Assembly: GCA_956465555.1 (NCBI GenBank)
Contig: OY101119.1
Span: 2,590,629-2,654,628 of the forward strand
DNA from: Nitzschia sp. pyKryTriq1
Taxonomy: Eukaryota; Bacillariophyta; Bacillariophyceae; Bacillariales; Bacillariaceae
Length of the DNA: 64,000 bases
Direction: 5' to 3'
The number at the start of each line of letters is the position of its first letter. Within the stretch, counting starts at the first letter, position 1. The position numbers were made by a program, and so were the translations under genes. Shown here in pieces: positions 1-10,457 of the stretch. The notes beneath the pieces were generated by a model that ran no database searches, was not told the DNA's origin, and saw only the letters and a list, made by a program, of their open reading frames with translations.

Positions 1-506
1 TGGACTCGCTTTTGTGGCACGCTTGTAGTTTGTGGCAAGGAACGATGCTTGTTGGTGTCCACCGCTGGTTCGTTGGTGGCCGCCTCTCGCAGGGCTAATT
101 CCTCTAAGCGATGTCTCGGGAGGTTCGTTGCTCCGTCGTTCATCTTGTTCAGGTAGCGGTTCATCAGATCGGCTCCCGTTTCCGTGGCTGCCGAAAAATA
201 TGGTGGGGAGTGGACCCATCCCATTGGTAACGTATTGGGAAAACCGACCATTGGCTCTTCTCCCGGGACAGTCGGGAGTAGCACGCCGAGTTTCGGAATG
301 TCTGGAGCCGCCACTTTGATTCTGTAGAAACCGTCGGCAATATCAATCTTGGACATGTATACTGGTCCGAATCGTGGGTCGGCGTCCAGTATCCGTTGTA
401 GTAGCCTTTGGAGTGTGCGGCCGAATTGCAACTCCGTGGTTCCGTAGAACTCTGAGTAGTTGCGTGGCCCCATTGGGACCGTAGGTCCTGTGGGTGCCGC
501 CGACAT
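1..506 (-). mobile_element. Retrotransposon reverse transcriptase fragment, runs off the left edge
   Basis: Read on the minus strand from an ATG at 506, a frame stays open for about 168 codons to the window edge. It contains SKIDIADGFYR, which resembles RT motif A, and then LPMGWVHSPPYF followed by SAATET, which resembles the RT motif B region (the gypsy/copia-type LPxGxxxSPxxF). A stop codon lies directly upstream of the ATG, so no gag, protease or integrase region is joined in frame on the 5' side. The piece is therefore either a truncated copy or the start of a later ORF of an element lying mostly outside the window. RT family identity is inferred from these motifs. The catalytic YxDD motif would lie beyond the edge, so activity cannot be judged. 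Confidence 0.7.
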
Positions 507-927
507 GGTTTAACTAAAACAAACTTGCTTGCTTTGCTTTCCTCGTAACAGCTTGTTCGAGGAAACAAAGCAACAAATTATGAGTCTCGTGGTCATCGTA
601 CTCCTTCGGTTGTCTCTCGCTGCTTGGGAGGATGACCCTCCTGCTGCTCGAGCACCGAAGGGAAGATTGGCACGGCGGCTTTTCAAGACTGCCAAAGTCT
701 GACCTTCCTCCGTCCTAGTTCCCCAACTACGAAGTATCAGGATTAGACTCTACCGTACCAGTCTACCGTACGAGTACCGTAGAGAGGTGACGACGGATCA
801 CGGTATCACGGTTCACAACAAAACACAACATGGTCTTCTTCCTGCAATAGGAAACCCCGAGTATGATTCGAGGACCAGTACCAAACAACAGTCCAAGAGA
901 GATCACGCGTCAGTTGTCTCTGTGGCA
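507..927. other. Intergenic, no gene recognised
   Basis: This stretch lies between the reverse-transcriptase fragment and the first glycosyltransferase. It holds short open frames without a convincing start. Its last 140 bases (787-927) are open in frame with the glycosyltransferase but lack an ATG, so they may be 5' UTR or the end of an unseen upstream exon. Two GTAC-type repeats occur near 755-780. Confidence 0.5.
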
Positions 928-1980
928 ATGAAAGTCGCCCGCCGGCGCAATTCAATAGGAACCTTCATTCAGAGGCATCTTCAAAAATTTCTTGTTCGAA
1001 TAGTAATTTGCGCCTGCGCTATTTTAATTCTCCTCAGCTGGAGCTCGGGTGACGATGGTTCCACTTTAACTGTGCTCACAAAAGACGAAGAAAGCCAGCT
1101 ATCGGCAAAATACCATATCAGGTTCCAAAATACAACTATCGATACTAATAACTCGGCAGCGGGCATCGGCATCCATCCCTTCGAAATGAACACGAAGAAC
1201 AGAGCGGTCGTATGGTCTCGTGCCCGTTCGGATCGCTCGGGCGCTGCCATTCAAGACATGCTCATGTGCCATGCGTACGCCTTTCACCATGACATGTTCT
1301 ATGGAGGAGCCTGTGCCCGTAACATGAATATGAAAAGAATAAATGAACACATGCCAAATCACGAGCAGTTGCTGGATGCAGTGGGGCTCTCGAAAGTCTT
1401 GCGATTTCGATGCCCCGAAAACAACCGTACTCCACTTAGAGATCGCGAGGATTACATCCAAAATGATACTGGGATATTCACTCCTCGGTATCTGGAATAC
1501 CTGAAAAGTATTATCGAATATCCACCCAAACCACAACGACGGCAGATTGCGGTGCACCTTCGGCGGGGTGACATTACGCCGTGCCGGCCTCGGACACGCG
1601 GGTATCCCCGCTATCTACCCAATCAACATTTTTTACGACTGATCGACCGCTACAATCCAAAAAACAATAGCAATGTCGTCGTCTATTCCGAATCGGAATC
1701 GTTCGAGAGCTTTGACGAGTTTCGCAACCGGGGCTTTCAAGTAGTGCTTGATGGTTCCATTGGCGACGTTTGGAAAGGGATTTTGGTGAGCGACGTCATC
1801 ATATTATCGCGGAGTAGCTTTTCCTTGGTACCTGCCATTATGAGCAAAGGAACAGTCGTCTTCACGCCGTTTTGGCACTCTCCATTGCCGCACTGGGATG
1901 TCGCCGACGACTACTTCGTGAACGAAACCTTGACGGAATTCCGCCGCCTCAAAGCGACATGCCCAAAGAAGGGTAAGTAG
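928..1980 (+). CDS. Type II membrane glycosyltransferase, fucosyltransferase-like (copy 1)
   Basis: This is a 350-residue protein if translation starts at the first in-frame ATG. The open frame continues 47 codons upstream without an ATG. A short basic cytoplasmic tail is followed by one hydrophobic segment at about residues 21-38, giving the type II topology usual for Golgi glycosyltransferases. The HLRRGD motif at 210-215 matches the HxRRxD donor-binding motif of alpha-1,2/1,6- and protein O-fucosyltransferases. Two later conserved blocks, VVYSESESFESFDEF and DVIILSRSSFSLVPA, also fit that fold. The next gene is a clear paralogue sharing these blocks and a GG(A/C)C cluster near residue 128. 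Fucosyl transfer in the secretory pathway is inferred from the motif, and the sugar and acceptor are unknown. Confidence 0.75.
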   Translation: MKVARRRNSIGTFIQRHLQKFLVRIVICACAILILLSWSSGDDGSTLTVLTKDEESQLSAKYHIRFQNTTIDTNNSAAGIGIHPFEMNTKNRAVVWSRARSDRSGAAIQDMLMCHAYAFHHDMFYGGACARNMNMKRINEHMPNHEQLLDAVGLSKVLRFRCPENNRTPLRDREDYIQNDTGIFTPRYLEYLKSIIEYPPKPQRRQIAVHLRRGDITPCRPRTRGYPRYLPNQHFLRLIDRYNPKNNSNVVVYSESESFESFDEFRNRGFQVVLDGSIGDVWKGILVSDVIILSRSSFSLVPAIMSKGTVVFTPFWHSPLPHWDVADDYFVNETLTEFRRLKATCPKKGK

Positions 1981-2377
1981 AGCCCTTTGCGTTTGATTCA
2001 CTGCTTCATCCTGTTAGTAGTCGTCTACTACAGAATAGAATAGTCGCTCTACTAGAGTAGCTTGAGACTTCTTCTATCTCGTAGAGTTCTCGTACCGGTT
2101 CTGTTTGTTGTTGCCGCAGTGGCGGCCGTCAAAAAATCGACGGATTGGACTCAAACAGGAAGTGGTCGAATGGGTCATCATCTGTCAGAATGACCACCAC
2201 GACACCACAACAATCATAAATGACCCGCCGAGGTGCGGCAAAAGAGCTTCAAATTTCCAATTGCACGACCTTTGCACTCAAGTAAGTATGCGAAGAGGGC
2301 GACAACCCAAAGCATTATACTATCAGATCAACACCGTTCAAAACATCTCTGAATTAATCGCTGAATAGAATCTACCA
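1981..2377. other. Intergenic spacer between the glycosyltransferase paralogues
   Basis: About 400 bases separate the two tandem paralogues. The stretch contains TAGTAG/CTACTA-rich sequence near 2017-2060 and a short open frame that shows no domain. It probably contains the 3' UTR of copy 1 and the promoter and 5' UTR of copy 2. Confidence 0.5.
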
Positions 2378-3556
2378 ATGGCGCCTATAACTAAACGAGG
2401 AGGTATGAACAACAACCCCTATCGAAAGGGAAGTCAGGGAAGTTCTCCCACCCGAAACCCGATGGTACTGCTTGGGGGAGGCGTGCTGGTATTGATATTT
2501 ATTCTTTTCAGTTCATTCTCTGGATCAAGTGATAAGGAACTCAAAACGGGAGGCGAACCGACTAGTATTCACAAACTTCGCAGTCCCAATAACGCTGAAA
2601 AAGAACAAAAGATTCCCCCGTCAGAAAAGATGGCAACGAACAAAGAAGACATCATCGAGGAACAACCCGAAGCTCCTGATGTCCAAGAAAAATTAAAATT
2701 ACAGCAAGAAATTGTTCACGAAGAAAAGAAAAACAGAAACGATGAACCCGGCGTCCATGTGGAAGCGATGGAAGACTACAATTTTGAAAATGTTACATAC
2801 TTTCATCGTTACACCGGGGGGAAATCTGGTGCAGTCATTGAAGATATGCTCATGGCTCATGCGTATGCGTTTCATATGAATGGAGTCTATGGAGGCTGCT
2901 GTGCTGACGGTGAATATGTGGTCAAACACGTAGAACTTTTGGACGCGCTCGGATTAAAGGATGCCCTTCCGTTCGCGTGTCCCCATGATTACCCTCGCGA
3001 GGGGAAGCAAAAGGTAATGAAGACGATTGGATTGGATTCTTACCATACTGAGGATACTCGAATCTGGACACCTGCCTATGTCGCATACTTGAAAAGCCTT
3101 GTCAAGTATCCAAAGAAAAACGAAGATGAGTTTGTAATTGTGGCCCACATCAGGCGAGGCGATGTGACACCATGCCGACCCAAAACTCTGGGATATGATC
3201 GCTACTTGCCCAACAAGCACTTTATGGATGTCATCGATCTATACAATAAACCCGGGGCGCGAGTCGAGATCATCTCCGAATCCAACTCTTTTGAATCCTT
3301 GGATGAATTTCGGGAGAAGGGCTACATCGTGAATCTAGATGAGGATCTCGGTGAGATCTGGCGGACGTTTATCTCCGCCGACGTCGTCATCCTTTCTCGG
3401 AGCGACTTTTCTATGATCCCTGCTGTTTGTGCCATGGGGCAAGTGGTGTACACACCATTTTGGCATCCACCTATACGAGGATGGGAACGTGTCTCCAAAG
3501 ATATCATGATCGAGACCGATGCGGAAACCCAGCGTCTCAGGGAAGAGCGTTGCTAA
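2378..3556 (+). CDS. Type II membrane glycosyltransferase, fucosyltransferase-like (copy 2)
   Basis: This 392-residue intronless protein starts at an ATG. It has a basic N-terminus, one transmembrane segment at about 29-47, a Lys/Glu-rich stem (50-125) and a lumenal catalytic region. HIRRGD at 257-262 is the HxRRxD motif of fucosyltransferase-fold enzymes. The blocks KSGAVIEDMLMAHAYAF (149-165), ESNSFESLDEF (301-311) and DVVILSRSDFSMIPA (335-349) each have a direct counterpart in the gene upstream. The pair lies head to tail about 400 bp apart, so it arose by local duplication. The stems differ strongly while the catalytic blocks are kept, which suggests both copies are functional. The substrate is unknown. 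Confidence 0.78.
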   Translation: MAPITKRGGMNNNPYRKGSQGSSPTRNPMVLLGGGVLVLIFILFSSFSGSSDKELKTGGEPTSIHKLRSPNNAEKEQKIPPSEKMATNKEDIIEEQPEAPDVQEKLKLQQEIVHEEKKNRNDEPGVHVEAMEDYNFENVTYFHRYTGGKSGAVIEDMLMAHAYAFHMNGVYGGCCADGEYVVKHVELLDALGLKDALPFACPHDYPREGKQKVMKTIGLDSYHTEDTRIWTPAYVAYLKSLVKYPKKNEDEFVIVAHIRRGDVTPCRPKTLGYDRYLPNKHFMDVIDLYNKPGARVEIISESNSFESLDEFREKGYIVNLDEDLGEIWRTFISADVVILSRSDFSMIPAVCAMGQVVYTPFWHPPIRGWERVSKDIMIETDAETQRLREERC

Positions 3557-4328
3557 AAAGAAGAAGAGTATGGGCGATTGGTTGGATAGTAGAGGGTGAC
3601 GTTGGGATGTCATGTTCAAAATCGCGCACTCTCTACTGACTGTCTCTATCGGGCTGCTTTGAACTCTAGATAGACTCTATTACTGTAGCCATGATGATGA
3701 TTCAATCAGAAGTACCTAGATAGATTATTCCCATTCACGATGCGCATTATTATTTGTCATTACAGATTACTGTACAGTATCAGTACAGTAGTTGAGCTCT
3801 GCGCGCTCTCCAACGCGCACGTACCACGACAGTGAAACACTGCAATGAAAATGACCAAGGTGGAAGTCCGGCCTGCATGCGCGGGCCAGCTCCACATTAA
3901 CGGTGCATACAAGCTACCTGGTACACGCACGGTCCACGTACCTACAGTACCGCGCGGTAATACAGTACCCCTCCGTACTGTACGCCGGGAACGGTATGGC
4001 GTATGTACGAAGTGCCAGGTCTACTGGCGTTATCTCATCCTTGGTATTGGTACTGGTACAGTACGATACTGTACTGTACCAGCATACGCTGAGAACCTAC
4101 GCCTGTGCACCGGCACTACAGTGTCCCCACATACACTCCACACACACACGAGTAAAAACAAACAGACAATCATCATCGACCATCGACAATCGACACACTA
4201 CGATCTTCTCCTATCCTCAAGAGCATTACTAGAGTAGTACGACGTGTACAAGTGTTGTACTCTACTAGCTATTAGCCCAACCTACTCCACTCGTGACGCC
4301 CTCTCCTGGAAGAAAGCCAACATTGAAA
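3557..4328. other. Intergenic, rich in GTAC palindromes
   Basis: No gene is seen here. The plus-strand open frames between 3845 and 4237 are built largely from repeat sequence and show no domain. The distal part includes the promoter region of the DUF6824 gene and a CACACACA run near 4137-4150. Confidence 0.5.
3930..4090. repeat. Cluster of GTAC-centred short palindromes
   Basis: This stretch repeats short units around GTAC, such as AGTACCG, GTACTGTAC and GGTACTGGTACAG, many of them self-complementary. Similar clusters recur in intergenic DNA across the window (near 8317-8400, 11561-11610, 16951-17040, 18786-18812, 25226-25268, 25911-25972, 32252-32341, 32891-32942, 43165-43230, 52018-52045, 62234-62275 and 63667-63712). 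The function is unknown. Confidence 0.75.
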
Positions 4329-6085
4329 ATGGCAAGCGCCATGGATGTAGGAGCCGGGCAGATAACGAGTAAGCCGCACGCTCACGTAAGTTTGTAATAG
4401 TATTTATTTTGAGAAGGTATTTCCACAATATCCTTGCTGTTTGCCGTGGATCGCTCACGAGGAGGATTGGATTGGCTGTCTTTATAATCTGTTTGCCCCT
4501 TTGACAACAGGATGTTCTCTGCGGGAGGGGTGGCATGACGAACTCTCATGCGGGCAACGAATGGTTCCGACGACTGGTACGCAGCAACCGCCCGCTCTAC
4601 AAGAGCTGCCCGAAGCATACAAAGTTGCTCGTAGCCAAAGCGATCGTCCAGGCAGTTCAGCAACAAGACCCACCGGGTCGCTTTTTGGAGGTGGCAAACA
4701 AGGAGGCAGGAACTTGGAGACAAATTACCTATAAGCGTTGCGTGGACAAGACCTCCCAAGCTTTAAGAGAAAAGGAGCCGGACATATTGATCGTGCCTGG
4801 CGACGACCCAGAACCCACTCACGACCCTGTCATCAGTGAGCAAGCCGCAAAACTCGCGGAAGCAGCAACGAAGATGGGTAGAGATGACGCCGACTTGTCG
4901 GGTTTGGCAAAAGCAACTCTGCGACAAGCTGGTTTGGATAAGGATCAGCCACAGACAGCAGTTGGCGAGGACCGAAAGCGCAAGGCCAACACAATGTTTG
5001 TCAAACCCCCTTGGTGGGGACAAACAATCCCAGCGATTAGTGGGTACAATAATACTCAACAACTAGGCACTGGCGGTCAGGGCGGCGCATTGCCTTTTTC
5101 GCCCAACAAACGCACCAAAACAGAATTAGATGATGATTTGCCGCTGCCACCAGACCCATTGGAAACGCGCCAGTCGAGTCTATTTCGCTTTTTGAATGGA
5201 TCAGTTATATTTGGAAGAAATGGGGCTAAAGAACTGCCGAATGCAAATCAAATGGAAATTATGCGAAATCGACGGTCCTCTGGATTATTTTCATTCTCGG
5301 GTGGGGCCCGAAATAGTTGCACGGGTCAACAACAGTCAATGCCGAATCCTTCGGATCTGATTTCAATGGAGGCGGCTGCGTTCGAAGGAAATTCTAACAT
5401 GGGGAACTTATCACATCCCAGGCTTTCATTGAATCAGCAGCAGTCTCTTGGTATGGATTTGGATCCTTTGCCATTTAGTGGTTACCAGCAGCAGCAGCAG
5501 GTGGATCACATAGACTGTAGTCGTGGAGGCCTTCAACAGTCGCGCCAGAATGCCTTCTACGGAGACAATAATTTGCAAAAACAGTCTTTGGACTTTGGTG
5601 ATGATGCCTTGGAGGAAATGCCCACTATGGGTTTGATGAGCAACTCAACCGTAGACGAGATGGCCGCTCCTCCTCCGACGAACAAACTCACGACGCAAGT
5701 ATCTGACTGGTTGACTTCCTTCTGGCCGACAGAAAAAGGCCAACAAATCCCGCAACAACGGCAGCAGCGACAACAAGAAGAGTTTCTGCCTGATCCAGCA
5801 CCCCCTGCTGAAAATCTGGAGCGAAGCATCAGTTCAACTATCTTCAATCTCGCACGGTCGCCTTCTCAACTCATGACAAGCCTCAAGTCGGGGTTTACAT
5901 CAATGATATTTGGTACAGAGGATTTTACACCCATTCCTGTCCCGCAATCGACATATGGCATTGCTCCAGCACAAGGTGGATCTGCTACTCTCATGGGAAA
6001 TGCCTCCTCAAGTCGCCGCGACTCGCTCTTGGACGACTACGAAGAAACCCCACTAGAAACCCGATTGCGCTCTGTGACGTCTTGA
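4329..6085 (+). CDS. DUF6824-domain protein with DVLCGRGG signature
   Basis: The model has two exons, 4329-4385 and 4511-6085, with a 125-bp GT-AG intron, and encodes 543 residues. Exon 1 gives only 19 residues. Exon 2 opens with DVLCGRGG (about residues 20-27), then HAGNEWFRRLV and PPGRFLEV, and closes the domain with KTSQALRE near residue 100. I recognise this order as the DUF6824 domain found in large families in diatoms, where it opens with a DVLxGRG box. The ATG inside exon 2 (4535) would cut off this box, so the spliced start is preferred. The rest (110-543) is low complexity and Gln-rich, with a possible nuclear signal at PNKRTK. A DNA-binding or regulatory role is often suspected for this family but is not shown here. 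Confidence 0.8.
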
Positions 6086-6928
6086 TGATTTCGCCTTCTT
6101 TGAGGGGTGGCCTAGACAAGGGATCGTTACTGTAGAAAATATTGCAAGGGGATTAGCGCGAAAGTCGACAGTTGGAAGTAAAATACAACCCGTTGGCGGC
6201 AGCCAGAAGAGGAGGCAGGAGTGCTGCCTAAACTCCAGGTTTCGGAGAATTACCGCGTCGGGAGGCGCCCAATATCTGCAAACTGACTGTCGCTACGGTA
6301 CACTGGGTATTTCGCACGAGGTATCGTGGTGATTTCCCCGCTGGATAAGATTGTGGAGTATGGATGCCGTCTGTCAACGGCGATGCGTCACTTTAAGGGT
6401 TTTTCTTGTGTTCCTTGGAAGGGACTTCAGATGGGTGGAGGAAAAGACTTAAAAAATATGTTTATTTTATTTTGCTTCACGGCGAGAGGACAGGAAGAAT
6501 CTATGAAGTAATAGTACACTTGGAAAGAGACAGATCACCACGGGATCTGAGTCCGGTAATACTTACTCCGCTGACGGGCTAGATGAATATCACTTCGTAG
6601 TAGCAGACAGGTCGTCAGGTCGTCATACAGTACTACCCCGGTACAGGAATACTCGGCAAAATTACCAGAACTAGTCCTCTTCAGCGGACCCCCGCTACCG
6701 GTAGCTACCAGGGGTCCATAGTTCGCGAAGAGCTCAGACGGGGTATGAAGCTTCGCCCTTCGCTCTCATCCATGTTAGGCCCGGACCTCGCACCATATCG
6801 CGTGTTTTCTCGTGTTGTACGATTCGCTAGATAACACCGTGGTAAAAATTATCTCCGGATTACGGTCGGAACACGCACTATTTCCAACGCGGCACAACGT
6901 GCACATCCACATCTGCCCACGTGATAAG

Positions 6929-7271
6929 ACGTGTTGTAGTATCTACTTGTCCGGCAATGGATCACTATCACCAAATTCAACGACTGACGTTACGAATCGT
7001 CTAAGTATGTTTAGGTAGAGTGTGCTGTTCAAGAGTATGACCTACAGAGCTGATTATGATCATTTCAGAGCTTGGCCCATTTTACATAGTAATATCGTGA
7101 GAGATTTTTTCTATGTAAAATCGGCCTGTCTCTGAAATGATCATAATCAGCTCTGTAGGTCATACTCTTGAACAGCACACTCTACCTAAACATACTTAGA
7201 CGATTCGTAATGTCAGTCGTTGAATTTGGTGATAGTGATCCATTGCCGGACAGGTAGATACTACAACACGT
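6929..7271. repeat. Near-perfect long inverted repeat (about 161-bp arms, 21-bp loop)
   Basis: The left arm 6929-7089 is the reverse complement of the right arm 7111-7271. The outer 140 bp or so differ at only about two positions. The inner part has a few more mismatches and then a matching TTTTACATAG/CTATGTAAAA core next to the loop. If transcribed, it would fold into one continuous hairpin. No coding frame, terminal dinucleotide signature or clear target-site duplication is visible. A MITE-like foldback element or a small-RNA precursor are both possible. Confidence 0.9.
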
Positions 7272-7362
7272 GCATCAGAGGCGCAGAATCGGCAGGATTG
7301 GCAGGATGTCCCCGATATTATTTATATAGTAGGCAGAATTCTCTTACAACAAAACTTCAGAT

Positions 7363-7524
7363 TTAATTAAGGTACTTTTTCTCTGCCAAATTCTCCAGGG
7401 AGCTTGGAAATTCCGCCTGCAGATTTTCTCTGGCGAATGCTCCTGGCGATCCCTCACTATCGTATTTTTGGCCTCCCGCTACTCCATAGAAATCTCCAAG
7501 ACCCCTGCTGAATTCACCAGTACA
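7363..7524 (-). other. Orphan coding-like frame, unassigned
   Basis: A 53-codon minus-strand frame lies between an in-frame TGA (7525-7527) and a TAA. Its composition looks protein-like (for example GLGDFYGVAGGQKYD) and a similar-looking stretch continues in the same frame beyond the upstream TGA. It could be the last exon of a decayed gene. I do not recognise a family, and chance is a real alternative. Confidence 0.2.
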
Positions 7525-8946
7525 TCAGTCAAATCTCTCCAACAATATCATGTCTTCTTCTAACGGGGCCGAATGGAGAAAGCCAAGATAATGGCGAGAT
7601 GCCGGTGGCAGAGAATGCTCTAGATTTAATTGCTATTTAGATACTGCATGCGTCCAATCGACTGCGCTCATAATGGCTTGCAAAACAAGGCTTCACAGGC
7701 CTCAAGTATGGATTGATTGGACGGGGCGAACAGAAAGAAGAAGCCTCTGTCATTGTCATGTTATTTTGGAATCCTAATAACAAGTTGCGGTCGGATGCAA
7801 ATGAGGGTTGTGTGCAATGCGGAACTGCTCCCTTTTTTGTGACGAAAATTGCATCTCTGTCGACTCTGTGGAATTGTATTCACTTGCGATTTTGGCGCGA
7901 TGTGTTTGCGAGATAGTCCTTAAGTACGTTAAGACACTGTTAAGACATGATATGAAGAAATGATTGGTTGAAACTTCTGCCCTGATTACTTTGTACCCTG
8001 GTACGAGGGGTGCATTCTTCATGGACGCGGCGAAGCATTAGTCGGAGTAGCATTGCGAGCGTGCGCGCCCCGTCGCGCCAAATCTGAGGGTGCCACACAT
8101 GCCTTCCCATAGCACTCGCACGTGTTTGCACAACAAGGACATCGGCACGCACGTGTACAATGGTTTCATGAACCAATTATATACGTGGTAGTGCTATCAC
8201 CCCTCCTGCCTCTAGGTCAAATAATAATTCTCGATAGTGGTTGCGTAACACATTCGCTAATTTGATTTCTTACCTGGTATTTATATAATAATGACGGAGC
8301 GAGTGCGAGTATAAAACCTACCGGTACCAGTAATGTGCCGGTGCGGTACCAGAACAAGTACAGTATGCCGTTGCTACCACTATGTACGAGTACCAGTACC
8401 GACAATTTCGTTCGAGAACCGCTGCGCCAGCAGGAACAAAGAGAACACTGCCTCAAAAACACAACCGACTGACTCGAAAACCAAAAACACCACAACGATG
8501 ATATTAATACATGCTGAATTCAGCCTGTCGTACTGGATACACCTCTACCGGTATTTTGTGTACCTGGTACGGCGTTTACTACCAACAAACGGACTTCGCC
8601 GATTTTAGTTTCGCATGCATGCGGCGCTTACACGTTTTAATTAAAAACAGACTCCTCATTTGTCATTTGATAGTAATTGTCGCAACTACTTGCCGGTAAG
8701 AATAAAATGAAACGGATCTATCTATAAACATGCCAACTCTGATTAGCTACAAGTTGACACCAGGCGACTGGCATCGAGCATCGGCTTTCGGCTATCGGCG
8801 TTCGGCGTTCGGCGTTGCACAAGGCAATATGACTCGAAGAACCCTTGTTGTATGATATCCCACCTTGCTTATGATAAGTCGTATAAGTGATCATGTTTCA
8901 ATGTCGTGATTGCTTACGTCTTTGCCTCTCATTCTAATGTAGGAAA

Positions 8947-10457
8947 ATGTCGAAGAAGGGTCAGGTCAAATACAAGAAAGCGCCGCAGGCGCCACGGCGT
9001 TTCAAAAGCTCGTACATGTTTTTTTCTACCGAGAAACACAGGTCAATACGACAGGAGCTGGCGGAAAAAGGAGAAACGGAAAAGGTAAATTGCCCGCCTG
9101 GTTATTTTGGTTGGTGGCTGGTTGTGCCGATTAAAAGCATTCATGATATCTCACTGGTGAACAAATCTCTTGTCCCCTTCGAACCGCGGTTCAGCTATCA
9201 ACCACCGAAGTAGCAAAATTAGTGTCTCAGGCTTGGAAAGCCATTTCAGATGTAGAGAGGGAGGAGTGGGAGGAAATGGCAAGACAAGACAAAGCGCGCT
9301 ACGAAATGGAAAAATCGATGTACACTGGTCCTTGGAAAGTTCCGGCGAAGAAGAGATCGCAAAAAGACCCCAATGCACCAAAACGACCTATGTCCGCATT
9401 TCTGTCCTTCTCTAACTCTAAGCGGACATTCGTAAAGGAGAAACACCCGGATGCTGGCAATGCAGAGGTTTCGCGGATATTGGCCCAGATGTGGAAAGAT
9501 GCCGCCGCAGAGGAACGGAAAGAGCACGTTGACCAAGAATTCAAACTTCGGCAGGATTACAAGGTCGCCATTGCCGAGTGGAGGAAGAACTCAGAGACGG
9601 AGTTTCAGAATGCCCGGCAGGAAAGAGAAGATCAAGCTATGAAGGCTGTGTTGGAGGGTAAACCCCTTGGTACCCAAGATCATTCCACGTACACCACACA
9701 TCATGCTGATGAACCGTTTGCAATGGCTCATCAAGAAGGAGATCCCGCTGATGGCAATGCCGACTATAGTACCATACCCTACCATCGCACTGATCAGCCC
9801 TTCTACTACCAACCGTCCCAGGCACAATCCTCTACAAGTATGCCGACATTGCCACCTTACTATCCTCCACCCCCACCCCATCATTATCAGCCACACTACT
9901 ACCCATCGCACTATTACAGCAGCGAACTGCCGCCGCCTGGTCAAGCACACCACCACAGCGGAGGCGGCTATGCCTTTGACCATACCGGAGGCTATCCACA
10001 ATCACCGGCCCGGCCTCCTTTTGGTATTTTTGATCCGGCAGCTGCTACAGCTACGAGTATGGGATATCCAGGCGGGCAGAAGTATCCCCACCACCAACAA
10101 TATCATCACCATTATCCTTCTCAGCAGCACCATGCTTCAGGAAACAGCGGCGCATACTACGATCCCCCATCCCAGTATCAGCATTTCCAGCACGCCCCGC
10201 CGGACGATCGTGGTGGTGAAGCAAAACCAAGAGCTCACCACGAGGGGTCTCCTGCTGCTGGTGGGCATGAAGCTGACCTTCCTGGTCAACAGCACGCGGA
10301 TAGTAGCAACCCTGGTGGAGCACCACCAAGCAACTATTTCCCTCAGGCGGCAGCGGCGGTGCCGCAACATGAGCACATGCCAGAGCCAAACCATGGTGCC
10401 GGTGGACAGTACTACTATTCTTACGATGGGAGTCATCACGCTGCTGGCAACCACTGA
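8947..10457 (+). CDS. Two-HMG-box protein with a Pro/His/Tyr-rich tail
   Basis: The model has two exons, 8947-9084 and 9195-10457, with a 110-bp intron (GTAAAT...TTCAG), and encodes 466 residues. The intron falls inside the first HMG box. Joined, box A covers about residues 15-88, with PRRFKSSYMFFSTEKH and then VAKLVSQAWKAISD. Box B covers about 105-177, with PNAPKRPMSAFLSFSNSKR and ILAQMWKDAAAEER. These are canonical HMG-box helices, so non-specific or structure-specific DNA bending in chromatin is expected. The rest is low complexity, rich in Tyr, Pro, His and Gly, and probably disordered. The last 50 codons and the 3' UTR are duplicated directly downstream. Confidence 0.9.

Larger units (their letters stand above)
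6086..8946. other. Long intergenic region with a foldback hairpin
   Basis: This 2.9 kb stretch has no gene I can defend. It contains a long inverted repeat at 6929-7271, a short orphan coding-like frame at 7363-7524 on the minus strand, a GTAC palindrome cluster at 8317-8400, and short GGCGTTCGGC-type direct repeats near 8780-8815. The other open frames are short and lack domains. Confidence 0.55.

Noticed and set aside
2105-2368. 87-codon frame just before the second glycosyltransferase
   Set aside because: There is no ATG at its start, no domain, and a stop before the real ATG; more likely 5' UTR.
3845-4237. 130-codon plus-strand frame
   Set aside because: Mostly read from the GTAC palindromes and a CA-repeat, with no recognisable protein.
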